Shown piece by piece: positions 36,721-44,972 of a stretch of DNA of 64,000 nt; the stretch's first letter is position 1; each line of letters starts with the position of its first letter. The notes under the pieces are model-generated. The model saw only the letters and a program-made list of their open reading frames with translations. It was not told where the DNA came from and did no database searches. The DNA comes from an uncultured Lachnospiraceae bacterium. Its GTDB lineage: Bacteria; Bacillota; Clostridia; Lachnospirales; Lachnospiraceae. The translations under genes were made by a program, and so were the position numbers. The stretch covers positions 49,505 through 113,504 of the forward strand of contig CANQBX010000001.1 of the NCBI GenBank assembly GCA_947589095.1, given 5' to 3'.

Positions 36721-37113
36721 ATGGACAATAAAAGTTTATCACATACCAGATGGAAATGCCAGTACCATATTGTTTTTATCCCGAAATATCGGAAGAAAGT
36801 ATTATATGGGAAAATACGGGATGATGTGCGGGAGATCATAAGTACACTATGCAAGTACAAAAATGTGGATATCATAGCGGGAGAAGTATGCATCGACCAT
36901 ATACATTTAAGCGTGGCAATCCCGCCGAAAATAAGTATATCGAATTTTATGGGGTATTTGAAAGGGAAAAGCACATTAATGATATATGACAGGCATCCGG
37001 AATTGCAGAGTAAATGGGACAAAGCGTTCTGGGCAAGGGGATATTACGTAGAGACAATCGGTAATATAACAGATGAGGAGGAGAACGGATTATGTCTAGA
37101 GAAAAATATATGA
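36721..37113 (+). CDS. IS200/IS605-type transposase TnpA, C-terminally truncated
   Basis: 130 aa. CQYHIVFIPKYRKKVLYGKI and the HUH metal motif DHIHLSV are intact, and FMGYLKGKSTLMIYDRH is typical. The family is normally about 150 residues, with the catalytic tyrosine in a helix after GYYVDTVG. Here the sequence changes after GYYVETIG and ends in an unrelated TDEEENGLCLEKNI, so the tyrosine helix is missing. It is likely inactive. It overlaps the next gene by 22 bp, which suggests the junction was made by a deletion. Confidence 0.8.
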   Translation: MDNKSLSHTRWKCQYHIVFIPKYRKKVLYGKIRDDVREIISTLCKYKNVDIIAGEVCIDHIHLSVAIPPKISISNFMGYLKGKSTLMIYDRHPELQSKWDKAFWARGYYVETIGNITDEEENGLCLEKNI

Positions 37114-38696
37114 ATAGTATATTATTATTGGCATTAGCCGCGGGCATTATCATATATGGAGGTAGTATTATATGGATAAATTTTCATGGTCAGCAATGGT
37201 ATTCTTTTGATATTTATTCAGATACTGTAGTGTCAAAGTTAATGGCAGAAGAGAGAACATTATTTCCCGAGTCGTGGGTTTTTGGAAATCAGTATTATGT
37301 TGTGGCGACTCCTGTGTTGGCAGCTATTATCTATGGAGTTTTCCATAATAGTATTCTGGCGCTTGCCTTGGCCTCTACAATTATGATGTTTTTAATATTA
37401 TGGAGTTTTGCATGGAGTATCAAACCATTTTTGGGCTGGAGGGATATGCTGGTTGGAGAGTTTTGCATTATTGGCACTGTAATGCTGGGAAATAATGCTG
37501 CGGTTGGTAACGCAGGTTTAATCTATTTTTATACGATGGCGAGTTTTTATGCATGTTATGTTTGGGGTATTATCTTTACGTTGGGGGTGTTTTTCCGAAT
37601 TAAAAAAGATAAAAGGATTAATTCTGTATCTCTTTTCTTTTGTTTGGTTATGGCAATTGCTTTAGGAATGCAAAGTCTGCGGCAGACCCTGGTTTTATAT
37701 TTACCGCTATTGGCCATTACGATATTAATGTATCTTCTGAAAAGAGGCAATATTAAGTGCTTAGCTTTTTCTGTGCTGGTACTCTGTGGTAATTTGGCTG
37801 GCTATGTCATAATAAAATATATACCGGTTCATAGTGCCCCTATTATTGGGGATATAAAGTGGAGTGCTAACATGGCGGAATTGATAGAAAATTGGACGGA
37901 CACTACACAGGAGTTCTTATCAATTACTGGTTTATCATTTTGGCAAAATGGGATTAAATGGATTCCGCTATTTGCAGTGGCGGTCTGTATGTGTGGAGTT
38001 GTGTTAACTGCTATTAGCATGGTTATTAAGAAGAAGGATGATTCTGTCCTTGGATGTTTGATTCTATTTTCAACTGTAAGTTTGCTTGCTGTATATGCAG
38101 TGGGAGTCCTTCTTTTACGGATTAGAGGAATTTATTTCTTTGTATGGTATCTGCTTGTAACCTATTCAGTTATGTATATGGTGAAAGAAATAAAGAATGT
38201 AAAGATGAAGAACTTATTGATATGCGGTTTGCTGTGCGGGGGGGTACTTAACTACATATGTAATTTTGTTCCAGATTATATAGAGTATTATGAAAGGAGT
38301 CAGTTTTATCAGCAGGTCACGGATGATTTGATTGAAGAAGGCATTGATTGTGTTTACTATGATCTTCGTACTTGGCCGCTTTTTGCTGCTTTTTCTAAAG
38401 ATAAAATACTGGCTGGAACGGTGGCTTTAGATCCTGACAATAAATCAGACGGACTAATGTATCCGGTTCCGTATCTGATGTATACGGATGTCTTCTACAA
38501 TGCAAAAGATTATAATTCCTATATGGTTTTTACAAATTGGACATTTGACTATTTGGAAAGGGATGCCTCCGAGTCATATAGGAACAAACTGATGTCAGAG
38601 CTTGAATATGTAAAATCAGTTCAGTATGGAGAGGAGGAGTTTTATTTTTATAGATTTCCGGTAGATATTTTAAATGTGGACTATATTCGAAAGTGA
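37092..38696 (+). CDS. Polytopic membrane protein, GT-C-like, function unknown
   Basis: 534 aa with about 11 helices and a C-terminal soluble part of some 120 residues that carries acidic and aromatic residues (DCVYYDLRTWPLFAAFSKD). I do not recognise a named family. The early extracellular loop SFDIYSDTVVSKLMAEERT and the overall plan (many helices, then a periplasmic-like tail) resemble GT-C sugar transferases. An ATG at 37092 has AGGAGGAGA upstream, and the ATG at 37110 is an alternative. It is the last AT-rich gene; GC content jumps at 38.73 kb. Confidence 0.55.
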   Translation: MSREKYMNSILLLALAAGIIIYGGSIIWINFHGQQWYSFDIYSDTVVSKLMAEERTLFPESWVFGNQYYVVATPVLAAIIYGVFHNSILALALASTIMMFLILWSFAWSIKPFLGWRDMLVGEFCIIGTVMLGNNAAVGNAGLIYFYTMASFYACYVWGIIFTLGVFFRIKKDKRINSVSLFFCLVMAIALGMQSLRQTLVLYLPLLAITILMYLLKRGNIKCLAFSVLVLCGNLAGYVIIKYIPVHSAPIIGDIKWSANMAELIENWTDTTQEFLSITGLSFWQNGIKWIPLFAVAVCMCGVVLTAISMVIKKKDDSVLGCLILFSTVSLLAVYAVGVLLLRIRGIYFFVWYLLVTYSVMYMVKEIKNVKMKNLLICGLLCGGVLNYICNFVPDYIEYYERSQFYQQVTDDLIEEGIDCVYYDLRTWPLFAAFSKDKILAGTVALDPDNKSDGLMYPVPYLMYTDVFYNAKDYNSYMVFTNWTFDYLERDASESYRNKLMSELEYVKSVQYGEEEFYFYRFPVDILNVDYIRK

Positions 38697-38733
38697 AAAG
38701 AAATATTTGATTATATAATTTGGAGAATATAAT

Positions 38734-39612
38734 TTGAACAGATACAGAAAGCGGATCTGCCTCGCGCTAACCGCGGCAGTCCTGCTCACAGCCCTCGACA
38801 TTTTCATATCCTATAACTGCCTGACCGTATCGGAATTCACCGTAACGTCGGTCCGCATCGTGTCCCCGCTCCGTCTGGTCATGGTTTCCGATCTTCACGA
38901 CCATGAATTCGGCGCCGGGAACCGGCGCCTGGCAGAGCGGATCAGGGAGCTGGCCCCGGATGCAATTTTGCTGGTGGGCGACCTCCTGAATAAGGATTCG
39001 CCGGACGGCCGGATCGCGTCCGACCTGATCGGGAAGCTCGTGGATCTCGCGCCGGTGTACATTTCCTATGGGAACCAGGAAGAGGCTTATATGGCGCGGA
39101 CCAGGACGGACCTGAAGGCCGCGTGGGAGGCGCTGGGAGCAGTGGTTCTGGATGAGGAATATACGGATCTGGAGATCCGTGGTTCCCGGATTCGGCTGGG
39201 CGGGCTTTACGCGTATGCGTTTGCCAATGACCACGCGAATTCCACGGATCCGGCGCATATGCGCCCGGAGCTTTATGCGTTCCTGAGCGGCTTTCAGGAC
39301 ACGGACCGCTTCTGCCTGCTGATGGTTCACCGGCCGGACAGCCTGATCTTCGGGGAGGCGGCGGAGACGTGGAGCATGGATCTGGCGGTGGCCGGGCATC
39401 TGCACGGCGGGCAGGTGCGGCTGCCCTTCGCGGGCGGGCTGTACGCGGGGGATCAGGGATGGTTCCCGGAGTACGATGCGGGACGGTACCGGCTGGGGAA
39501 GGTGGAGAACCTGATCATCACGCGGGGGTTAAGCTCGGCGCAGCAGCGGCTGCCGCGGTTCAATAATCCGCCGGAGATCGTGGTGATCCGTCTGGAGCCG
39601 GAGGCGCGGTGA
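38734..39612 (+). CDS. Metallophosphoesterase (YkuE/YaeI type)
   Basis: A 292-aa membrane-anchored calcineurin-like phosphoesterase. One N-terminal helix precedes the metal motifs LVMVSDLHDHEFG, LLVGDLLN, SYGNQEE (GNxE), and the histidines of MVHRPD and VAGHLHGGQ. Related proteins act on UDP-lipids or membrane phospholipids, but the substrate here is unknown. A TTG start is used, with GGAGAA 6-7 bases upstream. GC-rich, unlike the genes before it, so it marks the right border of the acquired capsule segment. Confidence 0.83.
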   Translation: MNRYRKRICLALTAAVLLTALDIFISYNCLTVSEFTVTSVRIVSPLRLVMVSDLHDHEFGAGNRRLAERIRELAPDAILLVGDLLNKDSPDGRIASDLIGKLVDLAPVYISYGNQEEAYMARTRTDLKAAWEALGAVVLDEEYTDLEIRGSRIRLGGLYAYAFANDHANSTDPAHMRPELYAFLSGFQDTDRFCLLMVHRPDSLIFGEAAETWSMDLAVAGHLHGGQVRLPFAGGLYAGDQGWFPEYDAGRYRLGKVENLIITRGLSSAQQRLPRFNNPPEIVVIRLEPEAR

Positions 39613-39661
39613 CCTCCGGGGGGATATATTGGCTGAACACGGACAAAAGGAGTGTTTGCAT

Positions 39662-40948
39662 ATGGTAACGACTGTACAGCGCCTGTTTCTCGCCGCCCTG
39701 CGGGCGGCTGTGAGCAGGGAGACGGTCCGGTGGGACGGGCCGGTGGAACCGCGGGAGTGGGGGGAGTTGTTTGCGCTGGCCCGGCAGCAGAGGGTGCTTC
39801 CGATGGTATATCAGAGCGTCTGCCGGATGGAGCAGCTGCGGGAGACGGGCGGCGCGTATGAGGCCGCGGTGAAGACGGAAGCGAAGCGGAGCGTCGCGTC
39901 GCAGGCGCAGAGAACCGAAGCCTTCCTGCGGCTGTACCGGGATCTGACGGAGCAGGGCTTCGTACCGCTTGTGGTGAAGGGGATCGTATGCAGGCAGCTG
40001 TATCCGAATCCGGATCAGCGGGAGTCGGGGGACGAGGACCTGTATGTGGAGCCGCCGCGGCGGCGGGAGTTTGAGCGGGCGCTGCAGGCGGCGGGACTTA
40101 CGCGGCTGGAGCATGGGGCGGACGCGGCGTCCGGGGACGTCTCCTACGCGGCGGCGGACGGCCTGGTATATCTGGAGGTGCACGACAGCCTGAACGGCGA
40201 GGCCGGCGCGCTGCGCCGCGGCGAGGGGCCGTTTGGCGGCGTGTTCGGGGCGCCGGAGACGGTGGAGATCGACGGGGTCCGGCTGTATACGCTGGAGCCG
40301 TCGCTGCATATCTTGTTCCTGATCCTGCACGCGCTGAAGCATTTTGTGAACAGCGGCGTGGGGGTGCGGCAGGTATGCGACCTGGTGGTCTACGCCCACG
40401 CGCGCGGCCCTGAGATCGACTGGGAGTTCGTGCGCGGGGAGTGCGGAAAGGTGCGGGCGGAGACCTTCGCGGCGGCGCTTTTTGCGATCGGGCGGGAATA
40501 CCTGGCCCTTGATTGCGGGCGCGCCTGCCTGCCGGAAGCGTGGCTGGAGGCGGCGGGGGAGACGGAGGCGCTGCTTCTGGATCTGCTGGACGCCGGGATC
40601 TACGGCGGCTCGGATCTGAGCCGCAAGCACAGCGGTACGATCACGGAGAGCGCGGTGCAGGGCGGCGCTAAGGGGCGGCGCTTCGGGAAGGGAGTTCTGG
40701 GAGCGGTATTCCTGCCGCTTGCGGCGATGCGGGCCAAATTCCCTTACCTGAAGAAATATCCGTTCCTTCTGCCGGCGGCCTGGGCGCAGCGGATCCTGCT
40801 GTATCTGAAGGAAACGGCGGCGACGCCGGACGACAGCGCGGCGGACAGCCTCCGGATCGGCAGCCGGCGGGTGAAGCTGCTGGAGCAGTATGGGATCATC
40901 GGTACGGCGGATCCCGGCAGCTGTTTAAAAAGCTGTTTAAAAAAGTAA
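39662..40948 (+). CDS. NTP_transf_5-type nucleotidyltransferase
   Basis: 428 aa. The core reads VVKGIVCRQLYPNPDQRESGDEDLYV, where the KG..YP..R..(D)xD pattern is that of the NTP_transf_5 family; EDL in place of DiDL is a small variant. The C-terminal half is helical. Start at 39662 (AAAGGAG 9 bases before); the TTG at 39629 is rejected. Such genes also occur in lasso-peptide and PqqD clusters, but this one lies 28 kb from the RiPP genes and next to sortase and capsule genes, so its partner is open. Confidence 0.75.
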   Translation: MVTTVQRLFLAALRAAVSRETVRWDGPVEPREWGELFALARQQRVLPMVYQSVCRMEQLRETGGAYEAAVKTEAKRSVASQAQRTEAFLRLYRDLTEQGFVPLVVKGIVCRQLYPNPDQRESGDEDLYVEPPRRREFERALQAAGLTRLEHGADAASGDVSYAAADGLVYLEVHDSLNGEAGALRRGEGPFGGVFGAPETVEIDGVRLYTLEPSLHILFLILHALKHFVNSGVGVRQVCDLVVYAHARGPEIDWEFVRGECGKVRAETFAAALFAIGREYLALDCGRACLPEAWLEAAGETEALLLDLLDAGIYGGSDLSRKHSGTITESAVQGGAKGRRFGKGVLGAVFLPLAAMRAKFPYLKKYPFLLPAAWAQRILLYLKETAATPDDSAADSLRIGSRRVKLLEQYGIIGTADPGSCLKSCLKK

Positions 40949-41029
40949 AAAAAATACTTTACATTCTGCGGGAAAAGTCATATAATCATGGTGAATAGGT
41001 GGATATTTTTCAGTGTGGGAGGTGTTCTT

Positions 41030-41479
41030 ATGAAGCTGAAGAGATATATATCGATGTTAGGCGTTACATTGTGCCTGTCCATGACATTTACAGGAGTGGC
41101 TGCGGCGGGTTCGCCGAGTCCTGACGCTCCGGTGATCACGCCGGGCGGAAGCACAGGCGGCGGCACGGTGACCGGCGGAGGGGCCGGCGGCGGTGCGGCT
41201 GCGGACGGCGGCGTCATCACAGGCGGTCCTCTGGCGAACAGCGATGTGATCGTGGATATCGCGGACGACGTGGTTCCTCTGGCCGGGCTTAATTCCGAGG
41301 AGGAGATCCAGGACGCGCAGGATGCGGGCATGGACGTTGTGTATATTGAGGACGGCGACGTGCCGCTGGCGACTGCGGGTTCTCCGAAGACCCAGGGAAG
41401 CGACTCGGTTCTTTTCACGCTTCTGCTTGGCGGCGTGTGCGCCGGGGTGGCGGTAGTATCGAAGCGTAAGATGGCCTGA
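41030..41479 (+). CDS. Small sortase-anchored surface protein
   Basis: 149 aa. A clear signal peptide (YISMLGVTLCLSMTFTGVAAAG) is followed by a Gly/Thr-rich stretch (GGSTGGGTVTGGGAGGG), an acidic part, then a cell-wall sorting signal: SPKTQ, a hydrophobic helix (VLFTLLLGGVCAGVAVV) and the positive tail SKRKMA. GGGAGG precedes the ATG. The class B sortase gene is next. The mature peptide is only about 95 residues, so it is more a wall tag or spacer than an enzyme; no known domain seen. Confidence 0.75.
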   Translation: MKLKRYISMLGVTLCLSMTFTGVAAAGSPSPDAPVITPGGSTGGGTVTGGGAGGGAAADGGVITGGPLANSDVIVDIADDVVPLAGLNSEEEIQDAQDAGMDVVYIEDGDVPLATAGSPKTQGSDSVLFTLLLGGVCAGVAVVSKRKMA

Positions 41480-41513
41480 GAGGCTTTCCGCGCAGGAATG
41501 GAATAGGAATCAG

Positions 41514-41546
41514 AATCCCCGTTTTTCTTCAGGAAGAGCGGGGATT
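41514..41546 (+). terminator. Hairpin between sortase substrate and sortase
   Basis: AATCCCCG and CGGGGATT pair, with inner TCTTC/GAAGA, and only a short T-run follows. It is probably a leaky terminator, giving more substrate than sortase. Confidence 0.55.
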
Positions 41547-41580
41547 TATCAGGTATAGGGACAGGAAGGGAGACCGGGTC

Positions 41581-42411
41581 TTGGAACGGAAGAAGAATGG
41601 GTGGAGGATCGTATTTGTCGTCGCCCTGCTGGCGGCGATCGCCTGCGCGGTAAGCGCGGGCTGGCATTTCTACAGCGCGTTCCGGCAGGAGCGGCAGATG
41701 GCGCAGCTTCAGCAGGAGGTAGTCCGGACGACCGAGGCGGAGACGGAACCGGAGACCGTATTTGTCGGCGAGATGGAGGGCGAGGAGGTGGAGCTTCCGG
41801 AGGATATCGCCCAGGAGGAAGAGGAGATCCCCATCGATTTCGCCAAACTGCAGGAGATCAATCCGGAGCTGTACGCCTGGATCGAGATTCCCGGTACGGT
41901 GATCGATTATCCGATCGCCCAGCATGACGGGCAGGACCAGAGCTACTATCTGACGCACTCCATGTACGGCGAGAAGCAGTCCGCGGGCTGCATCCATACC
42001 CAGAACCTGAATTCGAAGGATTTCACGGATCCGAACACGGTGATCTACGGCCATAATATGAAGAACGGTTCCATGTTCAAGGGGCTTCATTCCTTTGAGG
42101 ACCGGACGTTCTTCGATGAGAACCGGTATGTGTATATCTATACGCCGGAGCATGTCCTGACCTACGAGATCTTCGCGGCGTATGAGACGGACAGCTATCA
42201 TCTGCTGGTGACCTATGATTTCGACGATCCGGAGGTCTACGAGAGGTACCTGAACTATATTACCGGTCTGGAGTCCATGTATGTGAACATCCGTAAGGAT
42301 GTGGAGGTGGATAAGGACGACCGGATCATCACTTTAAGTACTTGTGTGGGAGGAAGGCCGAATTCCAGATATCTGGTGCAGGCCGTATTGCTGGAAGATG
42401 GAGAATCATGA
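41581..42411 (+). CDS. Class B sortase
   Basis: 276 aa. One N-terminal helix (IVFVVALLAAIACAVSAGW) anchors an outward transpeptidase. The catalytic His is in VIYGHNM, the Cys in TLSTCVGG and the Arg in NSRYLVQAVL. INPELYAWIEIPGTVIDYPI opens the class B domain. A TTG start is used with AGGAAGGGAG upstream. It lies directly behind its likely substrate (sorting motif SPKTQ). It overlaps the LCP gene by 14 bp. Confidence 0.9.
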   Translation: MERKKNGWRIVFVVALLAAIACAVSAGWHFYSAFRQERQMAQLQQEVVRTTEAETEPETVFVGEMEGEEVELPEDIAQEEEEIPIDFAKLQEINPELYAWIEIPGTVIDYPIAQHDGQDQSYYLTHSMYGEKQSAGCIHTQNLNSKDFTDPNTVIYGHNMKNGSMFKGLHSFEDRTFFDENRYVYIYTPEHVLTYEIFAAYETDSYHLLVTYDFDDPEVYERYLNYITGLESMYVNIRKDVEVDKDDRIITLSTCVGGRPNSRYLVQAVLLEDGES

Positions 42412-43507
42412 TTCCGGCAGCCGGGCGGCTGCGGCGGGGAGAGCGAAGAAGAGGTTTTCGTGGTGGAAGCTGCTGGTAGGCTTCCTTCTTGTGGTTCTGG
42501 CGCTGGCGCTGGCGGCGGCCGGGATATTCTACAGCCTTTATCAGAAAGGGCGCGGACAGCTCCTGGAGGCGGAGGCGCCGGTAGAGGTCACGGCGCCGTC
42601 CCTGGAGGATGTGCAGGTCGTCGTGGAGGATCAGGGACAGCGCGTCCACTATAATGGGAAGGAATATGTCCTGAATGAGAATGTGACCAGCGTTCTGCTG
42701 ATCGGAACGGACCGCTCCGACATCTCGGAGGAAGCGGAGGTGGTCGGCACCGGCGGCCAGGCGGACGCCCTGTATCTGGCGACGATCGACGTGAAGACGG
42801 GCCGTGTGAAGGTGCTCGGGATCTCCAGGGATTCCATGGTGGATGTGGATCTCTATGACTCGGAGGGAACCTATGTAGGCAAGTCCAATATCCAGGTCTG
42901 CCTGTCCTACGCTTACGGCGACGGCCGGGAGACCAGCTGCGAGAATACGGTGCGCGCGGTGTCGCGGCTCCTTTATGGGATACCGATCAATTCCTACGCG
43001 GCGATCGATCTGGAAGCCCTGCCGGTGCTGAACGACGCGGTGGGCGGCGTGGAGGTGGAGGTGCTGGACCGGTACGTCTCGGAGGTATTCGGCATGGGCG
43101 AGATCGGCGCCATGGTCACGCTGGACGGCAAGATGGCCCGGCAGTATGTCCAGGCCAGGAACCTGGACAGTTCCTATTCCACGCTGGATTCCAATAACGG
43201 CCGTATGGCCCGCCAGAGGTACTTCATGGTGGCTTTCGCGAAGAAGGTGCTGGAGGAGACGAAGGACGACATTACGCTTCCGCTGAAGCTGTTCAATACG
43301 GTTTCCGATTATATGGTCACGAACCTGAACGCCTCCCGCATCTCCTACCTGTCGTCCCTCGTTACGAAGGTGGGCTTCGGCGAGGACAATATGCTTACGA
43401 TCCCCGGCGAGGTCGTCAAGGGCGAGAACGGCTACGCGCAGTATATCGTGGACGAGAAGGCGCTGTATGAGATCGTGCTGGATACATTCTATCAGGAAGC
43501 CGAATGA
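42398..43507 (+). CDS. LytR-CpsA-Psr (LCP) family wall-polymer ligase
   Basis: 369 aa. One N-terminal helix (LLVGFLLVVLALALAAAGIFY) and a large outer domain with the LCP pieces VLLIGTDRSD, DALYLATIDVKTGRVKVLGISRDSMV and YAAIDLEALPVLNDAVGGV. These enzymes move lipid-linked polymers such as capsule or teichoic acid onto peptidoglycan, so this protein may finish the capsule made by the upstream locus. The start at 42398 overlaps the sortase end. Confidence 0.9.
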   Translation: MENHDSGSRAAAAGRAKKRFSWWKLLVGFLLVVLALALAAAGIFYSLYQKGRGQLLEAEAPVEVTAPSLEDVQVVVEDQGQRVHYNGKEYVLNENVTSVLLIGTDRSDISEEAEVVGTGGQADALYLATIDVKTGRVKVLGISRDSMVDVDLYDSEGTYVGKSNIQVCLSYAYGDGRETSCENTVRAVSRLLYGIPINSYAAIDLEALPVLNDAVGGVEVEVLDRYVSEVFGMGEIGAMVTLDGKMARQYVQARNLDSSYSTLDSNNGRMARQRYFMVAFAKKVLEETKDDITLPLKLFNTVSDYMVTNLNASRISYLSSLVTKVGFGEDNMLTIPGEVVKGENGYAQYIVDEKALYEIVLDTFYQEAE

Positions 43508-43553
43508 TCCCGCGGCCGGAACGAATTTTTTTTCAGAAAATGAAAATTACCAC

Positions 43554-43582
43554 TGTACAAATCCGCCTTTTTGTGGTATTCT
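43554..43582 (+). promoter_or_regulatory. Promoter of tRNA-Ala
   Basis: TGTACA (43554-43559) and TATTCT (43577-43582) are 17 bp apart with a TGG extended -10, 55 bp before the tRNA. Confidence 0.5.
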
Positions 43583-43636
43583 CTTAAAGTACCAAATCCG
43601 CCGGGGCTTACAGAGCGTCCGCGCGGCACAGTGCGT

Positions 43637-43709
43637 GGGGCATTAGCGCAGTTGGGAGCGCGTTTGAATGGCATTCAAAAGGTCGTGGGTTCGAATCCCA
43701 TATGCTCCA
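43637..43709 (+). tRNA. tRNA-Ala (anticodon GGC)
   Basis: A full cloverleaf can be drawn: acceptor GGGGCAT/ATGCTCC (one G-U), D-stem GCGC/GCGC, anticodon stem TTTGA/TCAAA around loop ATGGCAT (anticodon GGC), T-arm GTGGG-TTCGAAT-CCCAT, discriminator A. The 3' CCA is not encoded. Confidence 0.95.
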
Positions 43710-43719
43710 TTTCAAAAAG

Positions 43720-43754
43720 AGCTGAGAAATGGCTTAAATACGTCATTTCCCGGC
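43720..43754 (+). terminator. Terminator of tRNA-Ala
   Basis: GAGCTGAGAAATG pairs with CATTTCCCGGCTC (one or two mismatches), followed by TTTCTTT. Confidence 0.7.
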
Positions 43755-43832
43755 TCTTTCTTTATCCCGTCTTTATGCGAGGTAATCAAGGAGGTAATCA
43801 AAACGGGAATTTATTGTTACACCAATGCGTTC

Positions 43833-44096
43833 TCAGTTATCCCTATAATGAGAACCGCACTGCGCGATCTCTATGTTGCCATTCCTTATGCGATATACAA
43901 GACGGTTTGTGTCGTCTATCCTGCGGCTCCAAAAACCGCTCAAATCTCCTCTTAACGCCTCTGGCTTGCCTATTCCCTCATAACCGTTTCTGTCGATGTC
44001 CTGCAAAAGTTGGAGAATGCGTTTGAGGGTTTTCCTGTCCTGCTTCGTCCAATACTCAAAATCCTCCCAGGCTTCGTCCTGCCAAATCTTATTCAT
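43833..44096 (-). CDS. YoeB/Txe-type toxin
   Basis: An 87-aa mRNA interferase of the YoeB family that cuts mRNA on the ribosome. The start KIWQDEAWEDFEYWTKQDRK and the ending CGSHYRDN, with the catalytic His83 and Tyr84, match YoeB, as does the GKPEALRGDLSGFWSRRID core. Full length. The start overlaps the antitoxin gene end by 8 bp. It lies just downstream of tRNA-Ala in an AT-rich patch. Confidence 0.9.
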   Translation of the reverse strand: MNKIWQDEAWEDFEYWTKQDRKTLKRILQLLQDIDRNGYEGIGKPEALRGDLSGFWSRRIDDTNRLVYRIRNGNIEIAQCGSHYRDN

Positions 44097-44346
44097 AGTC
44101 TACCTCATGCACCGTTCCCTTACCTGCATCGAGGTCTTGAATGGCTTTTTTCAGCCTTGCCATATTTTCTTCGGAATAGAAAGGGTCAACATTCACTTCA
44201 AAGGGAATACGCTTCTCTCTGCCTACTTTCCTCGCAAAAATAGAAAACGCCGCACTCATAGAAAGCCCTAATTCATTGCAAGCCTGCTCCATGCTCTTTT
44301 TAACGTCTTCGTCCAACTTGAAATTCACATTAACTGTCTGTGCCAT
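44089..44346 (-). CDS. RelB/DinJ-type antitoxin
   Basis: 85 aa. NVNFKLDEDVKKSMEQACNEL and the ribbon-helix-helix SMSAAFSIFARKV are DinJ/RelB-like; the acidic C-terminus would wrap the toxin. Start at 44346 (MAQTVNV), as AAAGGAGTG precedes it; the longer start MKGVL overlaps that ribosome site. It should repress its own operon together with the YoeB toxin. Confidence 0.88.
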   Translation of the reverse strand: MAQTVNVNFKLDEDVKKSMEQACNELGLSMSAAFSIFARKVGREKRIPFEVNVDPFYSEENMARLKKAIQDLDAGKGTVHEVDYE

Positions 44347-44399
44347 AACCAACACTCCTTTCATGCTCTATTTACCCTCTATTTATCCTTTCTCTCTTT

Positions 44400-44428
44400 A
44401 TTATATGCCGATATAAAGAAAAAATCAA
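44400..44428 (-). promoter_or_regulatory. Promoter/operator of the toxin-antitoxin operon
   Basis: On the minus strand TTGATT (44423-44428) and TATAAT (44400-44405) are 17 bp apart. The palindrome TATA-TCGGCA-TATA lies in the spacer, and a direct repeat TAAATAGAG occurs twice just downstream; both are candidate antitoxin sites. Confidence 0.55.
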
Positions 44429-44671
44429 GAATTTTTCTTTACCTATTCGCATGATTTTTGGGAGATTTGGGAGATTGGGAGAGTTTTGGGGTAAAAAAAC
44501 GCTGACTTCTCACCGAGGACCGGTGTGTCAGCGGTCAATCTTATCCGAATCACAGCTTCTTTTTTTCTGATTTCCATATATTCTAACTCCTTTCGACAAC
44601 TCTCGATTTTTCGGTTCCTTTTATAACTATCTGTTATTTTATCATACTGATAAGTAAACTGCAGAGCTCCC
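44429..44671. other. AT-rich intergenic remnant with a minus-strand terminator
   Basis: No convincing gene. On the minus strand CGCTGAC...GTCAGCG with inner ACCG/CGGT pairing (44500-44533) is followed by a T7 run (44493-44499), a good terminator for the degenerate toxin-antitoxin region. The sequence GGGAGATT/GGGAGA is repeated next to it (44459-44483). Confidence 0.5.
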
Positions 44672-44757
44672 CTACCTGATCAGCCAGTTATAGTCCTTTC
44701 TGCAGTCAAGAATATATTCAACATACACTACATCATCTTTAATCTGATTAAGTACCA
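44672..44757 (-). pseudogene. RelE-type toxin remnant (C-terminal end only)
   Basis: Read on the minus strand, a frame just after the antitoxin remnant encodes LNQIKDDVVYVEYILDCRKDYNWLIR and a stop, which looks like the end of a RelE/ParE-family toxin. No upstream part survives, so the gene is a deletion relic. Confidence 0.5.
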
Positions 44758-44925
44758 AATACCAGTTCTCCTTCTTCGACTGCCAGCAGTTCTTCACGGA
44801 GCTTCAGCATTTTTTCTCTGCGGTTGAAGGTCTCTATATCCATAACGACCAAATCCCCTTCGCCGTTCTTAGTAAGGAAGATCGGTTTAGATAAAGGAGC
44901 CTGGAAACGGCGGCCGCCATATACA
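44748..44925 (-). pseudogene. Phd/YefM-type antitoxin remnant
   Basis: The end of the minus-strand frame reads LSKPIFLTKNGEGDLVVMDIETF followed by a charged helix, the central and C-terminal parts of a Phd/YefM antitoxin. The usual N-terminal DNA-binding start is absent and the frame runs into unrelated sequence with no start codon or ribosome site. It lies next to the toxin tail, so the pair was once an operon. Confidence 0.6.
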
Positions 44926-44972
44926 GGATCTTGGTTTCCTATGTATTCAGCGCCGCCACGGCAGAATGGCCC

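Larger units (their letters stand above)
36595..37113 (+). mobile_element. IS200/IS605-type element, left end intact, right end lost
   Basis: Just before the transposase is a subterminal palindrome CCCCAGC-TAT-GCTGGGG (36601-36617), as at IS200-type left ends. A second long inverted repeat overlaps the ribosome site. The transposase reading frame runs out of family similarity near 37060 and the next gene begins at 37092, so the right end and its palindrome appear deleted. It should be immobile. Confidence 0.7.

Noticed and set aside
44443..44577. 44-aa minus-strand ORF (MEIRKKEAVIRIRL...) with a good ribosome site
   Set aside because: It contains a terminator-like hairpin with T-run, has no recognised family, and lies among gene remnants; kept only as a note.
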